Shown here piece after piece: positions 8,601 to 15,763 of a stretch of 46,747 nt of DNA (the first letter of the stretch is position 1; each line of letters starts with the position of its first letter). The DNA lies in IMG/VR virus record IMGVR_UViG_3300012936_000028, positions 1 to 46,747 of that record; one strand, given 5' to 3'. This DNA is from a virus. Both the position numbers and the translations under genes were made by a program. Below the pieces are notes generated by a model. The model was not told the origin of the DNA and did not search any database. It saw only the letters and a list, made by a program, of their open reading frames with translations.

Positions 8601-8807
8601 TTCTGTAAACCACCACGTAAGATTTTCTATCAGCTCTGGGGTGATACCTTGTGTTTTAGAGTGTACTATATCGCCACCGATGAAGATAATATCAGGATTT
8701 TCTTTTTTTAAGCTGTCAAACAAAGATCTGAAGACTGTTTTATATTCATCATGTCTTTTTAAACTTCTCCAATGAATGTCTGATATGTGAGCAAATTTTA
8801 CTGCCAT
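5679..8807 (-). CDS. Single-chain Mre11-Rad50 (SbcD-SbcC, gp47-gp46 fusion)
   Basis: A 1042-residue protein joining the two subunits of the recombination nuclease that T4 encodes as gp47 and gp46. Residues 1 to about 340 are a calcineurin-like phosphoesterase with Asp10 and His12 (SDIH), Asp46 (GGDIVH), Asn82-His83 (LGNHD), a later FHG motif and GDIH. From about residue 375 comes a Rad50/SbcC ATPase: Walker A GNNRSGKSS at 401-409, Q-loop ASQGEMNTF, long charged coiled coils, signature ASGMEK (about 949), Walker B IIDEGFGALDD with Asp983-Glu984, and H-loop ISHVDA. The coiled-coil apex has Cys717 and Cys724 (CX6C) instead of the canonical CXXC zinc hook. Its likely role is DNA end processing in recombination-dependent replication. 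The ATG at 8807 follows AAGG, 9 bases after the primase stop. No internal stop or frameshift separates the halves. Confidence 0.93.
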   Translation of the reverse strand: MAVKFAHISDIHWRSLKRHDEYKTVFRSLFDSLKKENPDIIFIGGDIVHSKTQGITPELIENLTWWFTELAKISPTHVILGNHDGLILNENRQDAITPIVEALNNDNIFLYKKSGVYPIPNTDMNWAVFSCFDQKNWDLVKPVKNQINIACFHGAVWGSKTDVDWELDGEVGLDFFDEYDFAFLGDIHKMQYLDSEKRVAYPGSTIQQNYGEDILKGYLIWEIENKYDFSSRFIKIDNPHPFITIDWKDSVEKTIKFCERIKKKTRFRVKSENYISQAEIKLLHYYLKNDKEAKEIVYQVLSNIPEHARSNNNIIKENNFDIRKCSERNLLLKSLYQDIDKKTLDSLNSIFKVKLDEIPETLSMFKDNWSINSMSFSNTFSYGKDNHINFSNLSGVVGLFGNNRSGKSSIPGTLMYTLFNTSDRGSIKNQDIVNIRKGDCTANVNISVGSKNYDVIRKTIKKTNKKGITSASTSLELKRNDIDFDETEEQRRETDKILKNLIGSAEDFLYTSFASQGEMNTFIKEKSSARKAVLSKFLNLDIFENLHKNSREDYIVLKNKLKSINEENWDFLIENVNKDILNNSREIELNEEKISNLRSEELAININISNLDKNINKHPSGYTMDSCSKEIQFIESKIDKNTINVKDIKNNLDLIKEKLEKIKNFKLNHTISDLESDKQKLDNLLNKIKKFNFEKKNLINQQKSDNREIKILDQVPCGDHFLNCKFIKKAHEAKNNSKEMSNNISEIEGSIFEIRSVINKLKGQEIDKKIKKYNSILNSEYRLKLDLERLLEKELICKEKSLNLKKELENLEIILSELKESNNDNIIKEVEKGKTKLNKVQDDIFSLERKNKEKQFELFRLKRSIQEIKSRQENYSKIISEWKLYDMFTYAVSKKGIPAVLINSCLPRINKEINNILNGVTSFKIEIQEESFNNNLNVYIDYGDSKRIIECASGMEKMIASIAIRVALINISYLPKSDIFIIDEGFGALDDTNIEACARLLNSLKKYFKTILIISHVDAIKDIVDKNIEISMKGQDSYVNCR

Positions 8808-8816
8808 TTTTATACC

Positions 8817-9818
8817 TTAAATTAACGCTATTTTTGACAATAGCTTTGATTCTTTGTTATATAGTTTTGCTGTTTCTAAGCAGCTCTGAAATTGTGAGAA
8901 TGTCATGGCGCCTACATCATCAGCGCATCTTGTGTCTAAAATATTTACCTTGATATTGTATGAAGATAACAAATCTGCTATAGCAATAGTTTTATAATAT
9001 ACATCACTGTCTAAAGCTAAATTAATTTCAGTAGAGTTTCTTACTATTTTTTTAAATAATAACATATCCTCTGTTAATGAGGATCCTAGCAGACAGGTTG
9101 CATTATCATTTGTTTTAAGTAAGTCTAGTGGACCTTCAACTATTGTAAGAGGTAAACTCCAATCAATATTTATATCATTAAAAATTATTAATTTTTTTTG
9201 AACGCTAGCATTTTTATATTTATAAGAATCTTTAGAGCTGACATCGATTTTTCTTGATGTATAAAAATTAACTTCACCGTTTTCGTCTAAAGAAGGTATT
9301 ATTAACGATCTTCTAAAATCATTTTTATGAGAATAACCAACTTTCAAAAGCCAAAGCTTATGTTTAGATATTCCTCGACTAAGTGCATATTTAAAAATAT
9401 CTCTTACGTCCGGATCATTACTATTATAGTCTGTTGCAAGAAGTCTAAAATCTTCAGGAAAGTCAATAGGTTCTAAAAATTCTGAATTATTTTGCGTAAA
9501 AGTCCAGTCATTGTCAAGATTACTGAGTATATTGTCAAAATCACTTAGTTTTTTTGTAACAGATTTAAATAGATTAGATGCTTTCTCTTTTTTACTTGGA
9601 TTAATTTTAGAAACAAGATATGAAACATTTGATCCTTTTTTATCACAAAGCCAGCAATGATAAATATTTTTTTCCAAATGGATTGCTAATTTTAGCTTGT
9701 TTTTATTGTTATGTTTGCAAAAAGGACACCAAATGTTAATGTTTTTACCATCTTTTGATAATGATGTGTTTAAAAAGCTTTCTAGAAAACTTATTTTTTC
9801 ATTGATTGTTATTTTCAT
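8817..9818 (-). CDS. DnaG-type primase, gp61-like
   Basis: A 333-residue primase that makes RNA primers at the replication fork. The N-terminus has a CHC2-type zinc ribbon: Cys31, Cys34, Cys55 and Cys58 (CPFC and CWLC). A Toprim domain follows with TIVEGPLDLL (Glu228), a DSD motif near residue 266 (LALDSD) and TRCADDVG. The length matches T4 gp61 (about 340). No helicase domain is attached, so the partner helicase must be encoded elsewhere. The ATG at 9818 lies inside the end of the RuvC-like gene (20-base overlap). It is one of three DNA-metabolism genes embedded in the structural block. Confidence 0.9.
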   Translation of the reverse strand: MKITINEKISFLESFLNTSLSKDGKNINIWCPFCKHNNKNKLKLAIHLEKNIYHCWLCDKKGSNVSYLVSKINPSKKEKASNLFKSVTKKLSDFDNILSNLDNDWTFTQNNSEFLEPIDFPEDFRLLATDYNSNDPDVRDIFKYALSRGISKHKLWLLKVGYSHKNDFRRSLIIPSLDENGEVNFYTSRKIDVSSKDSYKYKNASVQKKLIIFNDINIDWSLPLTIVEGPLDLLKTNDNATCLLGSSLTEDMLLFKKIVRNSTEINLALDSDVYYKTIAIADLLSSYNIKVNILDTRCADDVGAMTFSQFQSCLETAKLYNKESKLLSKIALI

Positions 9819-10377
9819 AATTATAAATTAATGCCTTACAGATTACATATGCGTCAGACATATCATAACAACATTCATGAAATTTTACAACACCTTTGTT
9901 TGGGCCAGACTTTAAAGTTTTCATAGGCCAATTAAAGTTTTTAATATTATTTTGTGTCCATTGAAATACTTGTTCTTTTGTGTTAATATTTAATTTTTTA
10001 TTAATTTTTATTTGTAAATTTTTTCTCGCGCTATTAACATTTATATAGACAGGTACACTATTAAATACTTCATAGCACTGATAAGATACTATGCCATTAA
10101 ATCTACTAAGTTGTGACAAAGTTTTTGCTGAAGAGAAACCTTTACTAAAGCTTTGAAATGCTTCTTCTATAGAAATATTAACACTATCAGCAAAATCATA
10201 ATTCTTTTTAAAGCTTAAAAGTTTTTCTTTTACAAGTTCAGACTTTTTAAACATACATTTAGTTTTTCTTAAGTCTATATAATCTAATAAAACTAAATCT
10301 TTTTTGTAATTTATTAAGCAAAAGCCTACAATTGAAGTAGAAATATCTAACCCAAAATAACAAACTTTATTTTTCAT
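9799..10377 (-). CDS. RuvC-like Holliday junction resolvase
   Basis: A 192-residue protein with the RNase H-like core of RuvC resolvases. Asp11 sits in FGLDIST on the first strand, Glu71 and Glu72 are in ISIEEAF, and the C-terminal acidic pair Asp172 and Asp175 is in DMSDAYVICKA. These are the positions of the catalytic carboxylates in RuvC. It is expected to cut branched DNA before or during packaging, a role filled in T4 by the unrelated endonuclease VII (gp49). The ATG overlaps the stop of the 1091-residue tail gene by one base (TAATG). The family is clear; its precise substrate is inferred. Confidence 0.85.
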   Translation of the reverse strand: MKNKVCYFGLDISTSIVGFCLINYKKDLVLLDYIDLRKTKCMFKKSELVKEKLLSFKKNYDFADSVNISIEEAFQSFSKGFSSAKTLSQLSRFNGIVSYQCYEVFNSVPVYINVNSARKNLQIKINKKLNINTKEQVFQWTQNNIKNFNWPMKTLKSGPNKGVVKFHECCYDMSDAYVICKALIYNYENNNQ

Positions 10378-13300
10378 TAAAAATCCATCTTAACTCTAAA
10401 CAAAACGTTATCACTATTCTTTTTAGCAAAAGGTTGAGCAAGCTTTACTGAAGCTATTACGTTTAAGTTTTCGTCATGCAAGTCTATATCTGTAATATAG
10501 ACAAAATCCTCATCTGCGTTAAATGCAGATTTATCAAGCCTCAAGTCTTCTATATAAGATAAGTTATTAGATTTGTTTGTCTCACCACTATGAGCAGGCA
10601 AATTTAATTCAAAAACATTTAAATTAGTATGATTAAAAGACTTTAAACTAAAGTTAGTTTGACCAAAATTAAACATGCTTGGATGAATTATTGAAATAAA
10701 ACCTTCATTATAAAGAATATTTCCTGATGTGTTCCAAATAGCAGGTGAGGTTAACGAATCACATCTGTATAGACTTCCAAGATTAGAGTCTTTAAAAGTT
10801 ATTGATAAACCTGAACTAATACTCATATCAGCATCTTTTAATTCTAAAGTCTCTCTTTTAATTTTTTTATTAAAAAGCTGAGTTGATATGGCAAATAAAG
10901 TAGAAGAATTTTCGTTAAAATTACTATCTAATTGCTCTAGAGGCATTAATATTTTTTTATACGATATGTTACTACTTTCTTCTATTTTTTTGAAATCATA
11001 AATTTCTTTATCTGAAACTGTATTATCATATGACGAATAATAACTTCTTTGTGCAGGATTTGATAGAGTTTTGTAAAAACCTACATTGCTTTCTAAGAAT
11101 TCATATTGATTTTGCGAAAGGCTACCGTTGTTTTTAAAAATACTATTTTTTAATACACTTTGATAATCTTGATCATTAATGTAAGAAGTATTTTCAAGAT
11201 TATGAAAATTAGACAAAGATATGTTTTTTAACTTATCAGGATTTTCATAAAACTTAGGAAATAAACCACCGTAATTTTCATCTCGTCCAGATATTTCTTC
11301 TAAAAGACTATTATCAAACCTATATTCACTACGATCAGTTTCAGTTTTAACTTCTCCATCAATCCTATTGTCAATAAAACTTTCCCTGATTAATAAACTT
11401 GTTTTATTGATCAGATTTTTCAAACTATGTTTTTTATCAATATTTTTCATTGAAACAAAACTAAAGTCTATGTTTCCCAAATCATTTTTATGTATATCTA
11501 AATAGTCTTCATCGTCGTAAACAAAAACATTACTATTATAATACTGTCTTTGCATTCCGTTATCATTAGGAAGAATCATGTAGTTTCTGTAAGAAATGTT
11601 ATTGCTCTGATAGTCAATATTAATATTGTCCAAATCATCAGAACTTAAATTATTCATTATAAGTTCATAAAGTCTAAAGGGTGTGTTTCCTTTTTTAGTT
11701 AGATCATTAAAACCTTTATTGTTTAAAACAATGCTAGGCTTTCCGAGAAAACAATCTTGATATCTATCTTCTTTAAGACTTCCGCCAATAGTTATATTAG
11801 GCTGTGTATTTTTAACAAATTCTCTTAGAAAATGTTCAGTAGAAACATCTGTACCACCAGTAAAATTTAAGAAAAAAGGATTAATAGGGAAATTGTATGA
11901 TATGTTTTCTGTCTTTATTTTAAATTCATCTTCAGCATCTGGCCAATTACTAGAATCGTTGTTATTAGGAATAGGATACGTTCCTTGAAGATTTTCGTCT
12001 ATACTAATAAAAACTTTGTTGCCCGCCAAGTCTGTGTAAGGTTTTTCATAAGGTGCTGATAAGTTAACCAGCCCTTTTTTTCTTACATTCTGTGATCTAT
12101 AATAAACAGGCAAATAAAAAGACAAGTTAAAATTATCAATTTCTTCTTGAATATTTTTAACCCCGTTTTCTGAAATTTCTTTAGCTTTATCTTTACTGAT
12201 ATACTCTGTATATATTCTTATATCGCATAACTCTGCATTCAATGCTAAACTTGTGTCTTGATCAATGTAACCAGAATCGACCTGTTTTAAAGTATTTCTA
12301 AAAGAATAGTTTACACCGTCATCTGAACCTGTGTTTAAAACAGAGTCAATATCCGATCCATAAAGTATATGCTTATTAACATACGGGCCTTTGTTATCAT
12401 CAAGAAAGTTATCATCCTTAGAAAAGCAGTGCAAAACAAAGTCAGAAACTTGATTAGTTTCTAGTGGTATTTTATTGCCTATTGCAACAAAACTATTAGC
12501 AGTTACATTTTGAATTTTATTTTCAAAGTCATATTGAGAAATTAATTTTCCGTCGATATACAAACTAACGTCTGAATTGTTACTATTTAAAGTATCATTG
12601 CTTTTATAAGATATACTAACATTATGCCAATTATTAAAGCTTAAAATATTATCTTCACTTAATAAACAAAAACTTGATATCTGTTTTGTTGTTTTATCTA
12701 TATTAAAATTATTAAAATTATTAAAATTATTTTCTATAGAAGAATATGTATCGTTTCCAAACTCGCAAAAAAGTCTAAACTTATCTGTTTCATTGTTTTC
12801 GTTTTTACTACTCCCTTTAACAATATAGATTGAAATTATCCCAGGAATATTTAATACACATCCTGGATTATAATGAAAGTTACTATTTACTGTTCTTTTT
12901 GGATTTATATAAAATGAAAAAGTATACTCATCAGAGTTAAAATTATAAGTTGATTTTTGACTTTGATATAAATTAGGATAAATTAAGCAATTTTTATGAG
13001 TTATATTATTACTAAAACTGCTGTTAAAGTCATCATATATATTGAAAAAATTTAAACTGTTGTAATTTTTAAATCCCCAATTTAAGTCATAATAATTGTT
13101 ATGTTTAATATTTTCTTTATAGAAACTATACAAGTTTTTAACTGAATTTTTCTTCAAATAAGCGTCGTTATCAATGATAAATTTTTTATCTATTCTTTCA
13201 ACTTTAAAACTTCGTGAAAGATTAAACTTTTTCAAACCTCTTTTAGAAAAACTGAGTTTTAATCCTTTTGCAACATAACCATCTGCAATAGATATTCTCT

Positions 13301-13652
13301 CATTTTGTTCTTCTAAACTCAAACTCGGATCATCTTGTATATTTACGACAAAATCTTCGTAAGTTTGTATTACTTCTTTTTCATCATTTTTTGCTCTCGC
13401 TAATTTTTCTGTACATATGTCTAAAGATTCAAAAAATTTATCACTAACGTGATATATTCTATCTGTTTTTCCTGATCCTGGTTCTCTTATTTTAATACTA
13501 TTAGCACTTAAGTCGCCATAAATACCAGGAATATCAACCCCTAATCTACTTAAAAAATGACAATCATTAGACGCTGAAACGTAGTTAATAGCAGGTTGTA
13601 GTTCAATGTTTGTTTGAACTATCATTTTTTTTTCGATAGGCTTCAATATCAT
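10377..13652 (-). CDS. Large LamG-domain tail protein (1091 residues)
   Basis: A structural protein, probably part of the baseplate or a fibre. Residues from about 235 to 485 look like a LamG/concanavalin A-type jelly roll: strand YTFSFYINPK, then NNWHNVSISYK, SLYIDGKLISQYDF and the closing AELCDIRIYTEYISKDKAKE. Such folds often bind glycans. The last 45 residues (from about 1047) match the end of the upstream 438-residue protein: YIT, then an IDLHD block, VKLAQPF, and FRVKMDF at the terminus. The rest is Asn, Ser and Asp rich and unrecognised, including an NFN triplet repeat. The first ATG at 13652 has only a weak ribosome binding site; Met10 is an alternative start. Confidence 0.8.
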   Translation of the reverse strand: MILKPIEKKMIVQTNIELQPAINYVSASNDCHFLSRLGVDIPGIYGDLSANSIKIREPGSGKTDRIYHVSDKFFESLDICTEKLARAKNDEKEVIQTYEDFVVNIQDDPSLSLEEQNERISIADGYVAKGLKLSFSKRGLKKFNLSRSFKVERIDKKFIIDNDAYLKKNSVKNLYSFYKENIKHNNYYDLNWGFKNYNSLNFFNIYDDFNSSFSNNITHKNCLIYPNLYQSQKSTYNFNSDEYTFSFYINPKRTVNSNFHYNPGCVLNIPGIISIYIVKGSSKNENNETDKFRLFCEFGNDTYSSIENNFNNFNNFNIDKTTKQISSFCLLSEDNILSFNNWHNVSISYKSNDTLNSNNSDVSLYIDGKLISQYDFENKIQNVTANSFVAIGNKIPLETNQVSDFVLHCFSKDDNFLDDNKGPYVNKHILYGSDIDSVLNTGSDDGVNYSFRNTLKQVDSGYIDQDTSLALNAELCDIRIYTEYISKDKAKEISENGVKNIQEEIDNFNLSFYLPVYYRSQNVRKKGLVNLSAPYEKPYTDLAGNKVFISIDENLQGTYPIPNNNDSSNWPDAEDEFKIKTENISYNFPINPFFLNFTGGTDVSTEHFLREFVKNTQPNITIGGSLKEDRYQDCFLGKPSIVLNNKGFNDLTKKGNTPFRLYELIMNNLSSDDLDNINIDYQSNNISYRNYMILPNDNGMQRQYYNSNVFVYDDEDYLDIHKNDLGNIDFSFVSMKNIDKKHSLKNLINKTSLLIRESFIDNRIDGEVKTETDRSEYRFDNSLLEEISGRDENYGGLFPKFYENPDKLKNISLSNFHNLENTSYINDQDYQSVLKNSIFKNNGSLSQNQYEFLESNVGFYKTLSNPAQRSYYSSYDNTVSDKEIYDFKKIEESSNISYKKILMPLEQLDSNFNENSSTLFAISTQLFNKKIKRETLELKDADMSISSGLSITFKDSNLGSLYRCDSLTSPAIWNTSGNILYNEGFISIIHPSMFNFGQTNFSLKSFNHTNLNVFELNLPAHSGETNKSNNLSYIEDLRLDKSAFNADEDFVYITDIDLHDENLNVIASVKLAQPFAKKNSDNVLFRVKMDF
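12702..12728 (-). repeat. 9-bp microsatellite within the 1091-residue gene
   Basis: Three perfect head-to-tail copies of ATTAAAATT (plus strand). They encode repeated Asn-Phe-Asn near the end of the LamG-like region. The period of nine keeps the reading frame, so slippage would change loop length rather than switch the gene off. Confidence 0.9.
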
Positions 13653-13653
13653 T

Positions 13654-14970
13654 TTAGTAGTCTATTCTCACGCTAATTGACAAATCAATTTCAGGATTTT
13701 TTTCTATAGGTCTTGAGGTTTTTGCTACTGCAACTAGATCCTTTCCTGAATATAAGCCAACAGTTGTTATGTATGAAAACGGATCATCTCCTTTTTCTTC
13801 TATAACTCTTATTGTACCATCTTCGTTTTTATATGTAGGATTTCTTGAGTAATTTGCTTGACTTGGAGCTACTCTACAAACGTAAATAGAAGAATTTATA
13901 AAAGTTTGGTTAACAAAGCCTACTGCGGAAGCATTTGATCTTCCAAATCTTGTTTCACATATGTGATTTAAAATATCATCAATAGATCCCGTTGCCCAAA
14001 AATTAGGAATGAAAGACTGATTAAATTCTAAAGCGCCCAAGTTAAATCCAGCTGTTCCAGATACTGCTGCTATTGAACCTGAAATTTTTTGTGATTTATT
14101 AAAAATTCTTGACGCGTCTAAAACAATAATTCCTTTTTCATAAAAAATTAGTCCAATATTTTCATCTTCACCCGATGCAACTGAATTCTTTTTAAGTGTT
14201 GCTACACTACCACCTGTCGTTGTAACTCTTAATGAATTTAAAGCTCCTGCGTCGGTTATAGTTGTCTCAGAATCACCAATAGTTCCCATGTTGGGCTGAG
14301 CAATGTTTGCTTCTTCTAAAAGTCTTAATACAAATTGCTCTTTAACAATTCCATCTCTTACAAAAAGTCTTTTAAAGTTAATAAAAATAGCTTCATCGAT
14401 TCTTTCTCTAAAACTAAGATCTCCGTTTGAATCTTTATGCAAAAAAACAGATTCTTGATCTTTGATAGAATAAGGAGAAGTAAAAAAAGAGTCAGAGTCG
14501 CCTAAGAGATATTGAGCATATTGCTTGTAAATATTGATTTTTTCTCTCATCATTAAAACATCGTTTGCAAAAAGCATTTTACCACTTGCATCAATACCTG
14601 ACAATGATCCGCTAACTTCAACTCCTCTAGTTGTATCAAGATTTTCTGTAACAAGATCACTTCCGTGATAACAACCTATAGTAATGTCAAAAAGTTCATT
14701 TGCAGTTTGGGTTTCATGATTTTGATCAAAAACAGTTTGAAATAAAGAGCTGGTTACTGGAAATATTCCTGTTCCTACTCCACCTGTAACAAAAACTTCG
14801 TACCTTTTCCTTGTTTTGATATCATTAGAAGCATCTCTAGCATTTGTATCATCACTTATGCTAGAAACATCAACTCTTAAAATATCAACTAATTGTCTTA
14901 CTTTAGAAGTTTTTCTTATTATGTCATTATCTGTAAATTTAAATGACGCATTAGTTAAATCTATTGACAT
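13654..14970 (-). CDS. Tail structural protein (438 residues)
   Basis: I recognise this only as a phage structural protein. The sequence is rich in Gly, Ser and Thr in the middle (around residues 245-320), as in beta-rich virion proteins. It ends with the module YITTVGLYSGKDLVAVAKT, SRPIEKN and a final SVRIDY, which is also present at the end of the neighbouring 1091-residue protein. There is no Walker, protease or enzyme motif and no signal peptide. The ATG at 14970 follows AAGGA. It lies between a DKGRELL-type protein and the LamG protein. It might be a sheath or collar component given the missing sheath gene, but I see no sequence motif that supports this. Confidence 0.75.
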   Translation of the reverse strand: MSIDLTNASFKFTDNDIIRKTSKVRQLVDILRVDVSSISDDTNARDASNDIKTRKRYEVFVTGGVGTGIFPVTSSLFQTVFDQNHETQTANELFDITIGCYHGSDLVTENLDTTRGVEVSGSLSGIDASGKMLFANDVLMMREKINIYKQYAQYLLGDSDSFFTSPYSIKDQESVFLHKDSNGDLSFRERIDEAIFINFKRLFVRDGIVKEQFVLRLLEEANIAQPNMGTIGDSETTITDAGALNSLRVTTTGGSVATLKKNSVASGEDENIGLIFYEKGIIVLDASRIFNKSQKISGSIAAVSGTAGFNLGALEFNQSFIPNFWATGSIDDILNHICETRFGRSNASAVGFVNQTFINSSIYVCRVAPSQANYSRNPTYKNEDGTIRVIEEKGDDPFSYITTVGLYSGKDLVAVAKTSRPIEKNPEIDLSISVRIDY

Positions 14971-14984
14971 TTCTAATCCTTTTA

Positions 14985-15731
14985 TTAACTTAATTTATTA
15001 CTTGTAATTTTAACTGGAACAACCTTAACGCTATTAGTTCTATTACCAATTATTTCGACTTGCGTTTGGATTGTTGTCTTATCTTGATCCAGCGAGAACT
15101 GATTAAAACTACTATCAGTTGCAACACCCGATGCCGTTAGTGCGATTTCACATGAAGTCTGTCCGTTAAACTCTCCTGATGTCTGTAACTGAGAAGCTCT
15201 CACAGCGTATGTTGTTATGCCGTCTTTTGACTCAATAATACTCTCTGCATTTGTTATCTTAATTAACTTGTCAAAAACTCTAACTTTAAAAAAGTCGTCT
15301 ACAAGTTTGGCATTACTTAAGTCAAAGTCTTCATCTTGATTGACTGTAGTTTTAATATTAATTCTAGGGTTAATAAAGTTTTGAGCTGATTCTGCTTGTG
15401 TTGATACGTCGACTGATGCATTTGTTTGATCGAGTACTATTCTTGGGTATGCAAAAACTCTACTTGTATCATTTGATAAAGTAACAAGCGGGTATTTTAT
15501 TGCTAGATTTTGATTTGTAATTGCTTCAAAAATAGGTGTGTTTTTTTCTATTTTTTCTTTACCTAAAGCTATACCATACTGTTCTATTATTGAATAGTCA
15601 ATTTCATCGTCTGCTAGCTTAAATTTTGATATTTTAAATGATCCGTCATTTCTTGACAAAAGCTCCCGACCTTTATCGGTTAAAACTGCATCAATAATTA
15701 TATTGTTTGTTGCATGGTTCAAAAAGCCCAT
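14985..15731 (-). CDS. DKGRELL-type tail structural protein (248 residues)
   Basis: A structural protein of a family I associate with marine T4-like phages. The N-terminus reads MGFLNHATNNIIIDAVLTDK, then GRELL and FKISKFKLADDEIDY. The remainder is beta-rich with many Thr, Ser, Asn and Val. The 335-residue protein at 26053-27060 begins with a parallel block (MAGFLNKKDRLIDYKLTENG, then RKQLASGDIRFKYYTFSDR), so the two are probably distant paralogues. The ATG at 15731 follows a strong GGAG in a 32-base gap containing an ATATTTATAA motif. The exact virion location is unknown; neighbours point to tail or baseplate. Confidence 0.8.
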   Translation of the reverse strand: MGFLNHATNNIIIDAVLTDKGRELLSRNDGSFKISKFKLADDEIDYSIIEQYGIALGKEKIEKNTPIFEAITNQNLAIKYPLVTLSNDTSRVFAYPRIVLDQTNASVDVSTQAESAQNFINPRINIKTTVNQDEDFDLSNAKLVDDFFKVRVFDKLIKITNAESIIESKDGITTYAVRASQLQTSGEFNGQTSCEIALTASGVATDSSFNQFSLDQDKTTIQTQVEIIGNRTNSVKVVPVKITSNKLS

Positions 15732-15752
15732 TTATATTCTCCTTTATTTTAT

Positions 15753-15760
15753 TATAAATA
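15753..15760. promoter_or_regulatory. Gap motif TATAAATA/TATTTATA before DKGRELL gene
   Basis: The 32-base gap holds TATAAATA on the plus strand, read as TATTTATA on the coding strand, 21 bases before the ATG at 15731. The overlapping coding-strand sequence TTTATAATA also contains TATAAT. The same octamer lies in the gaps at 27086-27093 and 38994-39007. In this orientation it does not fit a T4 late box for the downstream gene, so its role is uncertain. Confidence 0.35.
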
Positions 15761-15763
15761 TAC

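Noticed and set aside
12702-12728. 9-bp microsatellite as a phase-variation switch
   Set aside because: Three copies of a frame-preserving unit would change length only, not turn the gene on or off.
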